A stretch of 42,266 bases of DNA from Muribaculaceae bacterium. Its GTDB lineage: Bacteria; Bacteroidota; Bacteroidia; Bacteroidales; Muribaculaceae. The notes beneath the pieces are model-generated. The model did no database searches and was not told the origin of the DNA. It worked only from the letters and a program-made list of their open reading frames with translations. The stretch is taken from NCBI GenBank assembly GCA_017940245.1, contig JAGAYZ010000064.1, positions 1 through 42,266 of the forward strand, read 5' to 3'. The translations under genes and the position numbers were made by a program. Below, piece by piece: positions 26,480 to 34,125 of this stretch. How positions within the stretch are numbered: the stretch's first letter is position 1; every line of letters starts with the position of its first letter.

Positions 26480-26494
26480 CTTATTTCAATTTAT

Positions 26495-26515
26495 CTCTGA
26501 CTTCTCAGAGTTTTT
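26495..26515. other. Hairpin in the polA leader
   Basis: CTCTGA (26495-26500) pairs with TCAGAG (26505-26510) across a CTTC loop, followed by TTTTT on the plus strand. As a terminator it would act only on plus-strand transcripts, and no plus-strand gene ends here. On the polA/mscS strand it is a small hairpin 16 nt before the polA ATG. Confidence 0.3.
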
Positions 26516-26547
26516 GGAGATTTCCGAGTGATAACCAAGTCAAAAAA

Positions 26548-28890
26548 CTATTCGCTTTTCTCTATAATGTGCACATCGCGCTGCGGGAAAGGAATTTCGA
26601 TGCCGTTCTCGTTGAGCACGTCGTAGATGTTCTCCTTGATGCGCGCGATGTCGCGTAACCGTGTTGCCACGGGGGTCCACAGCACCACGTTGAGGTCGAC
26701 GCTGCTGTCGCCGAAGTTGTCAAACAGCACCTGGATGCCTTTCTTGTGGTCATAGCAGTCGAGCGCAGACAGGCGCTCGGTGATGAGACGGCGCACCTGG
26801 TTCACCTGCGACCCGTAGGCTACGCCCACGCTCACCTGCGCCAGCTCGTAGCCATGGTTCTGAGTCACATTCTTGAAATTCTTGTTGAAAAGCTGGCTGT
26901 TGAGGAAGGCGATGACCGAGCCGTCGAGTGTTTCCACCATGGTGCTCTGGTAGTTGATGTTGGTCACGCGGCCGCGGATGCCGTCGCACTCAATCATGTC
27001 GCCAATCTTCACGCGGCCGCTCATGAGCGACAATCCGTAGAACAGGTTTTCCAGCGTGTCTTTCATAGCGAAACCGATACCGGTTGACAGACCCGTGAGG
27101 ATGAGCGTGATGCCTGCGCGGTTCACGTGCAGGGTGACCATCACGATGTAGATGAACAGTCCCCAGCCCAGGTACTTCATCAGGTTCATGCTCAGCGACA
27201 CGGCTTTGTTCTTGGTTTTGGTCTTGTACTCCTTCCACATGATGTAGCCATTGATGCACAGGTAAATCAGATAGTGGAACACAAATCCCAGAGCCACCAG
27301 GGCAATGATGCGGTTGAGCGAAATGACAATCACGTCGGGAATGTCGATAATCTTGCTGGTAACCAATTCTTTGCACCACTCCGTGAGGTCAAACACACGA
27401 GCGGCCCAGTAGATAGATCCGGCCACGCTCAGTGTGGCGGCGATGGGGATAATCATCTTGTAGAGCGCGTCGAAGAACCAAGTGCGGCGCAGGTCGGCAT
27501 CGGCCGGGATGTGGGCGGCTTCGTAGCGGTGCAGCAGGTCGTAGATGAAGGTGATGCCCTGTATCATGGTAAGCTGGATAATCCACCAGATGAGCACCTG
27601 CACGCTCATGAGCGTGTAGCCGCACCATGCCATCACCAGCGACACCACCATGGCCAGCAGCGAGAACCAGGCATAGAACTTGTCGGAGCGTGGAACGCGC
27701 TTGCTGTGGCGGTGGGTGACCCACCACTGCCACAGGGTGCAAACGAGCAGGATGGCTGGGAAGGTGAGGTTGACCATGGTGTTGGGCATGAAGGTGATGC
27801 GATAGATAAACACCACCAGCCCCACCACCGTGATGGGGGTGTAGAGAATCAAGCCACTTTTCACCGAATCGCCCTTGAGACGAATGATGAGCGAGAGCAT
27901 GATGGCCACCAGCAGCCACGCGTACTCGCTGAGCAGCCGCGAGGCCATGATCATGAAGTTGTGGTCGGTGAGTGTGAGTGAAATCACTTGTGTGGCGATG
28001 GCAAACACAGCCGCGCTGGCGGCAATGTTGATGCAGGCGCGCTTCTTGAGGAATCCGGGGGTGACCCACCGTTTGGGAATCAGGAACCTGATTACCAGCG
28101 TGCTCAACGCGCCCGAAAGCACCACATACACCACGATGAAGATGAACAGAAACATCACCAGGTTGCCGCGCCATTCACTGTGCGTGCGACCCATGGGGCG
28201 ATATTTGCTGCGCAGGTCCATGGTGCCCTGGCGAGTGTATCGCGGCAGATTGGACAGGATGGAAAAGTAAGACTGGTCGCCGTTGATGAACACACTGCGG
28301 CGGATGTCGTCGTAGGCCTTGAGGGCAAAGGCGTTCAGCTCTTTTGCCTTGTCGAGCACCTGTTTTGAGCGCTCGTGGGTTTTCTCGATGTGCACTTGCT
28401 GGATGGCCATGTCCTTGGCCAGTTGGTTGGCCAGCACGATGCAACTGTCGCGGTCGGCGCGTGCCTGTTGCGTGGTCAGGAGCATGTCGGGCATCTTTTC
28501 CAGTGAGCGCACCAAGTGCACGTATTGTGTGACTTGGTCGTTATACTTTTGGGCAAACACCTCAAAGGGGAGCATACGCCGCTCCATCTGGTCGTGCAGC
28601 GAGGTGGCCTCGTTGCAGGCGTAGGCCAGGTCGAAGACGTAGTCGCTCTTCTGCGAGTAGAGCATCAGCTCTATCTGGTGACTGCGGTCCATGACCTGAA
28701 TCATCATTTTGTCGAAACGGCGGCTCATCTCATTGAACCGGGCCATGCGTTGCACCTCTTCCTTGTGCATCATGGTGAGCTCTGAGCGCAGCACGCTCAA
28801 CGCCTTCTCCATGTCTTGCTCCTTGAGCACAGCAGCGGCTTGCAGTGCGGTGATAAGTACCAGCAGTATGGCTAAAATCGTTTTCTTCAT
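26548..28890 (-). CDS. Large MscS-family mechanosensitive channel
   Basis: The 780-residue protein has a signal peptide (to about Ala19), a periplasmic helical/coiled-coil region (about 20-230), eight or more membrane segments, and the MscS core at the C-terminus: the pore-lining stretch GLSTGIGFAMKDTLENLF, then GDMIECDGIRGRVTNI and FNKNFKNVT of the beta domain, and a final alpha/beta part ending IPFPQRDVHII. This layout fits the long MscK/YbiO-like group that releases solutes on hypo-osmotic shock. It is 68 nt ahead of polA on the same strand. Confidence 0.9.
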   Translation of the reverse strand: MKKTILAILLVLITALQAAAVLKEQDMEKALSVLRSELTMMHKEEVQRMARFNEMSRRFDKMMIQVMDRSHQIELMLYSQKSDYVFDLAYACNEATSLHDQMERRMLPFEVFAQKYNDQVTQYVHLVRSLEKMPDMLLTTQQARADRDSCIVLANQLAKDMAIQQVHIEKTHERSKQVLDKAKELNAFALKAYDDIRRSVFINGDQSYFSILSNLPRYTRQGTMDLRSKYRPMGRTHSEWRGNLVMFLFIFIVVYVVLSGALSTLVIRFLIPKRWVTPGFLKKRACINIAASAAVFAIATQVISLTLTDHNFMIMASRLLSEYAWLLVAIMLSLIIRLKGDSVKSGLILYTPITVVGLVVFIYRITFMPNTMVNLTFPAILLVCTLWQWWVTHRHSKRVPRSDKFYAWFSLLAMVVSLVMAWCGYTLMSVQVLIWWIIQLTMIQGITFIYDLLHRYEAAHIPADADLRRTWFFDALYKMIIPIAATLSVAGSIYWAARVFDLTEWCKELVTSKIIDIPDVIVISLNRIIALVALGFVFHYLIYLCINGYIMWKEYKTKTKNKAVSLSMNLMKYLGWGLFIYIVMVTLHVNRAGITLILTGLSTGIGFAMKDTLENLFYGLSLMSGRVKIGDMIECDGIRGRVTNINYQSTMVETLDGSVIAFLNSQLFNKNFKNVTQNHGYELAQVSVGVAYGSQVNQVRRLITERLSALDCYDHKKGIQVLFDNFGDSSVDLNVVLWTPVATRLRDIARIKENIYDVLNENGIEIPFPQRDVHIIEKSE

Positions 28891-29027
28891 AGTCTGAACG
28901 GGATATTTGAGTGGCGAAATTACTGTTTTTTTGTGGAAAAAGCCGCCTTTGGAGTAAAAAATCTATCAATCCTCCACACGTTGGCACAAATTTTGCTATG
29001 ATTGGTGTGCGAGTGAGTTTTTTATTG

Positions 29028-29035
29028 TAATTTCG
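29028..29035 (+). promoter_or_regulatory. -7 box of panB
   Basis: TAATTTCG, one base from TAnnTTTG, 28 nt before the ATG. No good TTTG lies 19-20 nt upstream (TTGG at 29002 is the nearest). Confidence 0.35.
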
Positions 29036-29063
29036 TGCCGTAATTCTTAATCAAGCAAGAAAA

Positions 29064-29885
29064 ATGTCAACTTACACCGTTACCGACACCAAAAAGGTGA
29101 CCACCAAGCGCATCAAAGACATGATGCAAGCCGGTGAAAAAATTGCGATGCTCACCTCCTACGACTACACCATGGCCTCGCTCGTGGACCAGGCTGGCGT
29201 GGATATCATCCTGGTGGGCGACAGCGCCTCCAATGTGATGCAGGGCAATGCCACCACCATTCCCATCACCATCGACGACATGATAGTCTATGGGCGCACG
29301 GTGGCCCGCGCAGCCAAGCGTGCCATGGTCATTGTGGACATGCCTTTTGGCACTTATCAGGGCGACCCTATTGAGGCTCAGCGCAATGCCGTGCGCATCA
29401 TGCGAGAGACCGGGGCCGACGGTGTGAAACTCGAGGGTGGCCGCGAGATGCGCGGTGCCATCGAGATGATTCTGCGCGCCGGCATCCCCGTGATGGGGCA
29501 TCTGGGACTCACGCCGCAGTCAATCAACAAATTTGGCACCTATGCCACCCGCGCCACTGGCGAGAGCGAAGCGCTGCGTCTGATGAGCGACGCACGCGTG
29601 CTCGAAGAAGTGGGGTGCTTTGCCATTGTGCTCGAAAAGATTCCCGCCTTATTGGCCGCTAAGGTGACCGAGGCCATCCATGTGCCCACCATAGGCATTG
29701 GTGCCGGTCATGGCACCGACGGACAAGTGCTTGTGGCTCATGACATGTTGGGACTCAACACCGCTTTCAAGCCCAAGTTCCTGCGCCTATACAACAACCT
29801 GGGCGAGCAAATCGTGGACAGTGTGGGCAATTACATCAACGACGTGAAGCGCGGCGATTTCCCCAACGACAACGAGCAATACTAA
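29064..29885 (+). CDS. panB: 3-methyl-2-oxobutanoate hydroxymethyltransferase
   Basis: PanB adds a hydroxymethyl group from methylene-tetrahydrofolate to ketoisovalerate, the first step of pantothenate synthesis. The 273-residue TIM barrel shows MLTSYDYTMA, the metal-binding VGDSASNVMQG (52-62), DMPFGTYQ, VKLEGG, GHLGLTPQ and GIGAGHGTDGQVLV. It is a single plus-strand gene; panC and panD are not in the window. Confidence 0.97.
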   Translation: MSTYTVTDTKKVTTKRIKDMMQAGEKIAMLTSYDYTMASLVDQAGVDIILVGDSASNVMQGNATTIPITIDDMIVYGRTVARAAKRAMVIVDMPFGTYQGDPIEAQRNAVRIMRETGADGVKLEGGREMRGAIEMILRAGIPVMGHLGLTPQSINKFGTYATRATGESEALRLMSDARVLEEVGCFAIVLEKIPALLAAKVTEAIHVPTIGIGAGHGTDGQVLVAHDMLGLNTAFKPKFLRLYNNLGEQIVDSVGNYINDVKRGDFPNDNEQY

Positions 29886-29935
29886 TCCCCATGCGGCTGG
29901 CCTCCCCTAGCCCCTCCTGAATGAGGGGGATTGGG

Positions 29936-30021
29936 CTCACGCAGATCACGCAGATTTGCGCAGATTCTTTATAGGCTATAAGCTGTGGGCTATGAGGTCC
30001 TAGAAGCTGTTCTGGTGGATT
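29936..30021. repeat. 86-bp inverted repeat, left copy
   Basis: Begins CTCACGCAGATCACGCAGAT and ends TGTTCTGGTGGATT. The reverse complement of 33923-34008 matches it at 82 of 86 positions without gaps. The first part is a run of CGCAGAT heptamers. A degenerate hairpin (GGATT-GCA-AATTC) lies at its right edge, like the hairpins near the other copy. Just before it, CCCCTC and GAGGGG (29911-29928) form a further stem. Confidence 0.85.
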
Positions 30022-30051
30022 GCAAATTCAGCCGAACGCGTGATAATAGAA

Positions 30052-30082
30052 ACCGGAGGTGATGCTAGCGGTCACCCCCGGT
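30052..30082 (-). terminator. Terminator between panB and the prolyl oligopeptidase
   Basis: ACCGG-A-GGTGA (30052-30062) pairs with TCACC-C-CCGGT (30072-30082), 10 pairs and one A-C mismatch, loop 9 nt. On the minus strand it is followed by TTTCTATTATC. It lies 24 nt past the oligopeptidase stop and could also slow plus-strand transcription from panB. Confidence 0.6.
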
Positions 30083-30105
30083 AGGTTTGTTCTGTTGCAA
30101 AGCGG

Positions 30106-32229
30106 TTATTTGTGCTTGCGGTATTTGTACTTCACGCCCAGGTTATACATGATGAAGGCCTGAATGTCGGTGTACTCGTCGATGACCTTGGAGATGGGCT
30201 TGCCGTGGCCGTGGCCGGCATTGGTGTCGATGCGGATAATCTTGATGGCATCGCCGGTGTTGCTGGCCTGCAGCTGGGCGGCATACTTGAAGGAGTGTGC
30301 GGGCACCACGCGGTCGTCGTGGTCGCTGGTGGTGACCATCACGGGAGGGTAGGGGGTGCCGTCGTTGTGGATGGTGTGCAGCGGGCTGTAGCCCTTGAGG
30401 TACTCAAACATTTCGCGGCTGTCGTCGCTGCGACCGTAGTCGCGTGCCCAGTTCCAGCCGATGGTGAACAGGTGATAGCGCAGCATGTCCATCACGCCCA
30501 CTTGTGGCACTGCAGCTCCCCACAGGTCGGGACGCTGGTTGACCACTGCCCCCACCAGCAGGCCGCCGTTGCTGCCGCCGTTGCAGGCAATCTTGCCCTT
30601 GCTGGTGTAACCCTCGCGGATGAGGTATTCGCCCGCGGCGATGAAGTCGTCGAACACGTTCTGCTTTTTCATCTGTGTGCCGGCATCGTGCCATTGCTCG
30701 CCATATTCGCCACCGCCGCGCAGGTTGGTGTAGGCGCAGATGCCGCCCATGTCGAGCATGGCAAACGGAGTGCGTGAATAGCTGAACGCAGGGTTCATGC
30801 TCACGTTGAAGCCGCCGTAGCCGTAGAGGAACACGGGGCGCTTGCCGTCGCGCTTGAGCCCCTTCTTGTAGATGAGGAACATGGGGATGCGTGTGCCGTC
30901 TTTGCTGGGATAGAACACCTGTTCGGTGACGTAGTCGGTGGGATTGAGCGCCACCTGCGGAGCGAAGAGCTGACGCGACTTGCCGGTGGCCATGTCGTAG
31001 GCATAGATGGTGGTGGGGAAAGTGTAACTGGTGAAGCTGTAGAACACCTCACTGTCTTTCTTCTTGCAACTGATGCCCACCGAGCCGAACGTGGGCAGTG
31101 CAATCTCGCGCTCCAGCTTGCCGTCGAGGCTATAGACAGCGGGGTGGCTCGATGCGTCGCGGTCGTAGGTGAGAATAAACTTGTGGTTGGCCAACTGGGC
31201 ACCGCTGAGCACGGCATCGCTCTGGGCAATGACATCGTGACGCGAGGCGGCACTGAGGTGCTCGGCATCGAAGGCAATCACCTTCCAGCGCGGCGCGTCG
31301 TCGTTGGTGAACACAAAGAGCTTGCCGCCATCCACCCCGATGGGCGAATAGCTGTAGCGGTCGCTCGAGCACAGTTTCACGTAGTGCGGATTGCGGTCCT
31401 TGAGATCCTTCACATAGAGTGTGGTGGCCTCGCCGTCGCTCTGCTCGATGCACACATAGCGCTCGTCGTCCATCACGATGGCCTGGTGGAACAGTAGCGG
31501 CGCGGTCTTGTTTTCAAATTCCACATAGTCTTCGCTCTGCGGGGTGCCCAGACGGTGATAACACACGCGGTGATATTCATTCTTGGACGAGAGTTCCGAC
31601 TCGGGTTCGTCGTAGCAGCTGTAGAAGAAACCGTCGCCCAGCCATTGTGCGTCGGTAAACTTGGCCCAGCGGATGTGGTCGTCAAGCACTTGGCCTGTGG
31701 TGAGGTCTTTTACATAGATCTCGTTCCAGTCGCTGCCGTTGCGAGTGATGGTGTAGGCCAGATAGCGGCCGTCGTTGGAGAAATTGATCTGCTGCAGGGC
31801 CACGGTGCCGTCGGTGCTCAGCGTGTTGGGGTCGAGCGCCACGCGCGGCGTGCCGTCCATCGTGTCTTGCACGTAGAGCACGCTCTGGTTCTGCAGACCG
31901 TCGTTCTTAAAGTAGTAGTATTTGTCTTTCACCTTGAAGGGGGTGCCCCACTTGGTGTAGTTGGCCAGTTCGGTGATGCGTTTCTTGATGTCGGCTCGGA
32001 AGGGGATGCGGGCCAGATAGTCCTGCGTGACCTTGTTTTGTGCCTTGACCCACTGGGCGGTTTCCTGGCTGCGGTCATCTTCGAGCCAGCGGTAGGGGTC
32101 GGCAACACGGGTGCCGAAGTACACGTCGACGGTGTCGACGCGCTTCGTTGCCGGATAATTCACTTTGGCACTAGCGCCCATGGCTGTGCCAACAAGCAAT
32201 GCGCTACACATGATAATTGTCTTGTTCAT
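30106..32229 (-). CDS. Prolyl oligopeptidase (S9A family), exported
   Basis: A 707-residue serine peptidase that cuts short peptides after proline. A signal peptide (to about Ala21) sends it to the periplasm. An N-terminal beta-propeller is followed by the alpha/beta-hydrolase domain with the triad Ser553 (CNGGSNGG), Asp in TSDHDDRVV (about 638-639) and His673 (NAGHGHGKP). All triad residues are present, so it should be active. It is a single gene with its own terminator and lies inside the 86-bp inverted repeat pair. Confidence 0.95.
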   Translation of the reverse strand: MNKTIIMCSALLVGTAMGASAKVNYPATKRVDTVDVYFGTRVADPYRWLEDDRSQETAQWVKAQNKVTQDYLARIPFRADIKKRITELANYTKWGTPFKVKDKYYYFKNDGLQNQSVLYVQDTMDGTPRVALDPNTLSTDGTVALQQINFSNDGRYLAYTITRNGSDWNEIYVKDLTTGQVLDDHIRWAKFTDAQWLGDGFFYSCYDEPESELSSKNEYHRVCYHRLGTPQSEDYVEFENKTAPLLFHQAIVMDDERYVCIEQSDGEATTLYVKDLKDRNPHYVKLCSSDRYSYSPIGVDGGKLFVFTNDDAPRWKVIAFDAEHLSAASRHDVIAQSDAVLSGAQLANHKFILTYDRDASSHPAVYSLDGKLEREIALPTFGSVGISCKKKDSEVFYSFTSYTFPTTIYAYDMATGKSRQLFAPQVALNPTDYVTEQVFYPSKDGTRIPMFLIYKKGLKRDGKRPVFLYGYGGFNVSMNPAFSYSRTPFAMLDMGGICAYTNLRGGGEYGEQWHDAGTQMKKQNVFDDFIAAGEYLIREGYTSKGKIACNGGSNGGLLVGAVVNQRPDLWGAAVPQVGVMDMLRYHLFTIGWNWARDYGRSDDSREMFEYLKGYSPLHTIHNDGTPYPPVMVTTSDHDDRVVPAHSFKYAAQLQASNTGDAIKIIRIDTNAGHGHGKPISKVIDEYTDIQAFIMYNLGVKYKYRKHK

Positions 32230-32334
32230 ATTTTGTTAAAGGTTAGTTAGTTGAGTTCACTTGAAAAGGTCACAACAACAAATTAAACGAATTTTACGAA
32301 TTATATTTATACGAAAATCATTAATTAGCGGAAA

Positions 32335-32363
32335 ATTATAATAAAAATCAGGATTAATTCCTG
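32335..32363 (-). terminator. Weak terminator after the AAA ATPase gene
   Basis: CAGGA (32349-32353) pairs with TCCTG (32359-32363) around TTAAT; on the minus strand ATTTTTATTAT follows. The stem is only 5 pairs. It lies 67 nt past the stop. The rest of the space to the oligopeptidase start is AT-rich; no promoter match was found in it. Confidence 0.45.
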
Positions 32364-32430
32364 GTATATTTGTGTTCATCGCTTTGTAAAGTGGACTCTT
32401 AGTTTGCGTTTATAATAATTACATTCGTGG

Positions 32431-33579
32431 TCAAACCACTTTATCATTCCAAAGGCGTGAAAGGAACTGCTGCACAGGCCACACTTCTATTCCATTAAGC
32501 ATTCGAGGGCGTTCTTCAAGCGATAACAACATCAACTTGGCATCAGGATACTCCTCGCCAAAGGCCTTTAAGCCCTTTGTATCGGCTGAAAGGATATTCT
32601 TTGATGGCTTTACTTCTATGGCTACTTCTGCTTGTCCTATTATTGCGTCAACTTCATATTTGTTATCTAATGTATGCCAATACGATAACGACTTACCTTG
32701 CCGACAATATGAGAGATATGCTCTTAATTCCTGTATGACTAAATGCTCTAATGAGTGGCCATATACGTCGGTTCCTTGTTGTAATGGTACCCGGTTTAAC
32801 AGATGATTAGGTATTGCCACATCAAAATAATAAAACTTGGGTGACTGAATTACTCTGCGTTTTACAACTTTCATGAAAGATGGCAAATAGAACCCCAACA
32901 TAGTTTCCTCGAGAATAGTAAAATATTCTTTAACCGTTTTCGACGAAATTCCACAGTCTTGTGCGATATTGGCATAATTCACAATCTCGGAATTGGATAG
33001 TGCGGCTATTTGCAAAAACCTTGTAAAGGAGTCCAGCCTACGCACGATAGCTTCCTCCACAATTTCTTGCTGCAAATAGTCGCCTATATAAGATTGAATC
33101 CTCATCGTAGGATTTTCAACAAGATAATGACGAGGTAACATACCATTGTTTAACGCTCTATTTAGGTCAAAATCTGGAATCTCAGCACTTACGAGTGGAA
33201 ACAACGTTTTGCTAAGAGCCCTGCCACCCAGTAGATTAACACCACTGCGCCGCAACTTGCGAACACTCGAACCACTCAATATAAAACTCAGGCCCTTATT
33301 TTCAATTAACCAGTGAACCTCATCGAGCAAAGCCGGTACCTTTTGTACTTCATCTATAATGACCAATGTGCCTTCGTCAAGCATTTCACATTGCTCTCGG
33401 AGCAATGCAGGACGCATTTGCAGTGTCAAGCGCACATCACTCTTCAACAGGTCATACATTATAGCATCTGGAAAAAGCATCTTCAATAATGTGCTTTTCC
33501 CTGTTTGACGGGCTCCCCACAGGAAAACACTATCATCTCTAATCTCTTCTAACTTAAGTATTCGTTCCAGCATATTCAC
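32431..33579 (-). CDS. AAA ATPase with DUF4143 domain
   Basis: The 382-residue protein has Walker A GARQTGKST (22-30), Walker B LVIIDEVQ (Asp76, Glu77), and SGSSVRKLR as a sensor region. The C-terminal DUF4143 part ends with a nuclease-like fold: YEVDAII followed by VAIEVKPSKN. These AAA_14/DUF4143 proteins are common, multi-copy and often horizontally moved in Bacteroidota; their role is unknown. It is more AT-rich than its neighbours, has its own promoter and terminator, and borders a dense repeat region, which suggests it came as an independent unit. Confidence 0.92.
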   Translation of the reverse strand: MNMLERILKLEEIRDDSVFLWGARQTGKSTLLKMLFPDAIMYDLLKSDVRLTLQMRPALLREQCEMLDEGTLVIIDEVQKVPALLDEVHWLIENKGLSFILSGSSVRKLRRSGVNLLGGRALSKTLFPLVSAEIPDFDLNRALNNGMLPRHYLVENPTMRIQSYIGDYLQQEIVEEAIVRRLDSFTRFLQIAALSNSEIVNYANIAQDCGISSKTVKEYFTILEETMLGFYLPSFMKVVKRRVIQSPKFYYFDVAIPNHLLNRVPLQQGTDVYGHSLEHLVIQELRAYLSYCRQGKSLSYWHTLDNKYEVDAIIGQAEVAIEVKPSKNILSADTKGLKAFGEEYPDAKLMLLSLEERPRMLNGIEVWPVQQFLSRLWNDKVV

Positions 33580-33595
33580 TCATGATTAGTTGTCG

Positions 33596-33627
33596 CAAAA
33601 TTAATTTCAAAGAATGAAACCTGCAAG
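33596..33627 (-). promoter_or_regulatory. Promoter of the AAA ATPase gene
   Basis: On the minus strand CTTG (33624-33627), 20 nt, then TAATTTTG (33596-33603). The -7 box is exact and the -33 box has one mismatch. It is 16 nt from the ATG. Confidence 0.6.
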
Positions 33628-33636
33628 AAAAAAGCA

Positions 33637-33732
33637 GAAAATCTGAAGTAGTACTCCAAAAATTCGCCGAAAATCGGAAGTATCACTCCAAAAATTCACC
33701 GAAAAACTGAAGTGGAACTCCAAAAATTCATC
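33637..33732. repeat. Three tandem 32-bp units
   Basis: Units at 33637-33668, 33669-33700 and 33701-33732(33). Each has the plan GAAAA-x-CxGAAGT, a variable middle, and ACTCCAAAAATTC then a few bases. The variable positions differ in every copy. There are no spacers between units, so it is not a CRISPR array. Confidence 0.8.
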
Positions 33733-33777
33733 CCTGTTTGCCGGAAATTGCACTACACGTTCGGCTGGATTCTGGTT

Positions 33778-33914
33778 CGGCTGGATTTGCAATCCAGCCG
33801 CCGTCACATCGGCGGATTTACAATCCGCCAGCCCGTGAGGGCTACCATGCACTGTCCCAGTGCGGGGATTACAAATCCCCAACCCAACCTCCTGGCGGAT
33901 TATAAATCCGCCAG
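33778..33914. repeat. Array of six packed hairpins (REP-like palindromes)
   Basis: Four stems share the core GGATT-NNN-AATCC: 33778-33800 (10 pairs, loop TGC), 33811-33829 (8 pairs, TAC), 33864-33880 (7 pairs, ACA) and 33892-33914 (10 pairs, ATA). Outer bases differ between stems but stay paired (CTG/CAG, GCG/CGC, GGG/CCC). Two other stems fill the gap: AGCCC-GTGA-GGGCT (33830-33843) and GCACTG-TCC-CAGTGC (33849-33863). A weaker member is at 34042-34054. Confidence 0.85.
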
Positions 33915-33922
33915 AACAGCTG

Positions 33923-34008
33923 AATCCACCAGAACAGTTTCTGGGGCCTCATAGCCCACAGCTTATGGCCTATAAAGAATCTGCGCAAATCTGCGTGATC
34001 TGCGTGAG
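33923..34008. repeat. 86-bp inverted repeat, right copy
   Basis: Reverse complement of 29936-30021 with four mismatches. It starts AATCCACCAGAACAG and ends TGCGTGATCTGCGTGAG. Confidence 0.85.
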
Positions 34009-34085
34009 ACTACTCGAATCGATTCTTGCCAGTCGCCCCGCGGATTGCAAATCCACCAGAACAGCGCAAAAAATGTTCATTATTC

Positions 34086-34117
34086 ATTGTTCATTATTAA
34101 TTAAATGTGTACTTTTG
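34086..34117 (+). promoter_or_regulatory. Promoter of the TPR regulator
   Basis: ATTG (34086-34089), 20 nt, TACTTTTG (34110-34117). The -7 box is exact, -33 has one mismatch. The transcript would begin near 34124, two bases before the chosen ATG. Confidence 0.6.
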
Positions 34118-34125
34118 TCGGTAAT

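Larger units (their letters stand above)
33580..34125. other. Repeat-rich intergenic region
   Basis: No gene. From left to right it holds the promoter of the AAA ATPase, three 32-bp tandem units, six hairpins, the right 86-bp inverted repeat, one more hairpin, and the promoter of the TPR regulator. Short open frames here are translations of the repeats (phrases such as LADYKSARTA) and should not be annotated as genes. Confidence 0.8.

Noticed and set aside
26495-26515. Plus-strand terminator before polA
   Set aside because: The hairpin plus T-run points the wrong way for the flanking minus-strand genes; listed only as a hairpin.
33637-33732. CRISPR array
   Set aside because: Three directly adjoining units with no unique spacers and no cas gene in the window.
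33778-33914. Retron or integron attC site
   Set aside because: No reverse transcriptase or integrase gene in the window, and the stems lack the attC core sites.
33607-33954. Small open frames on both strands in the repeat region
   Set aside because: They are translations of the 32-bp units and hairpins; such peptides recur in Bacteroidota annotation only because the repeats recur.
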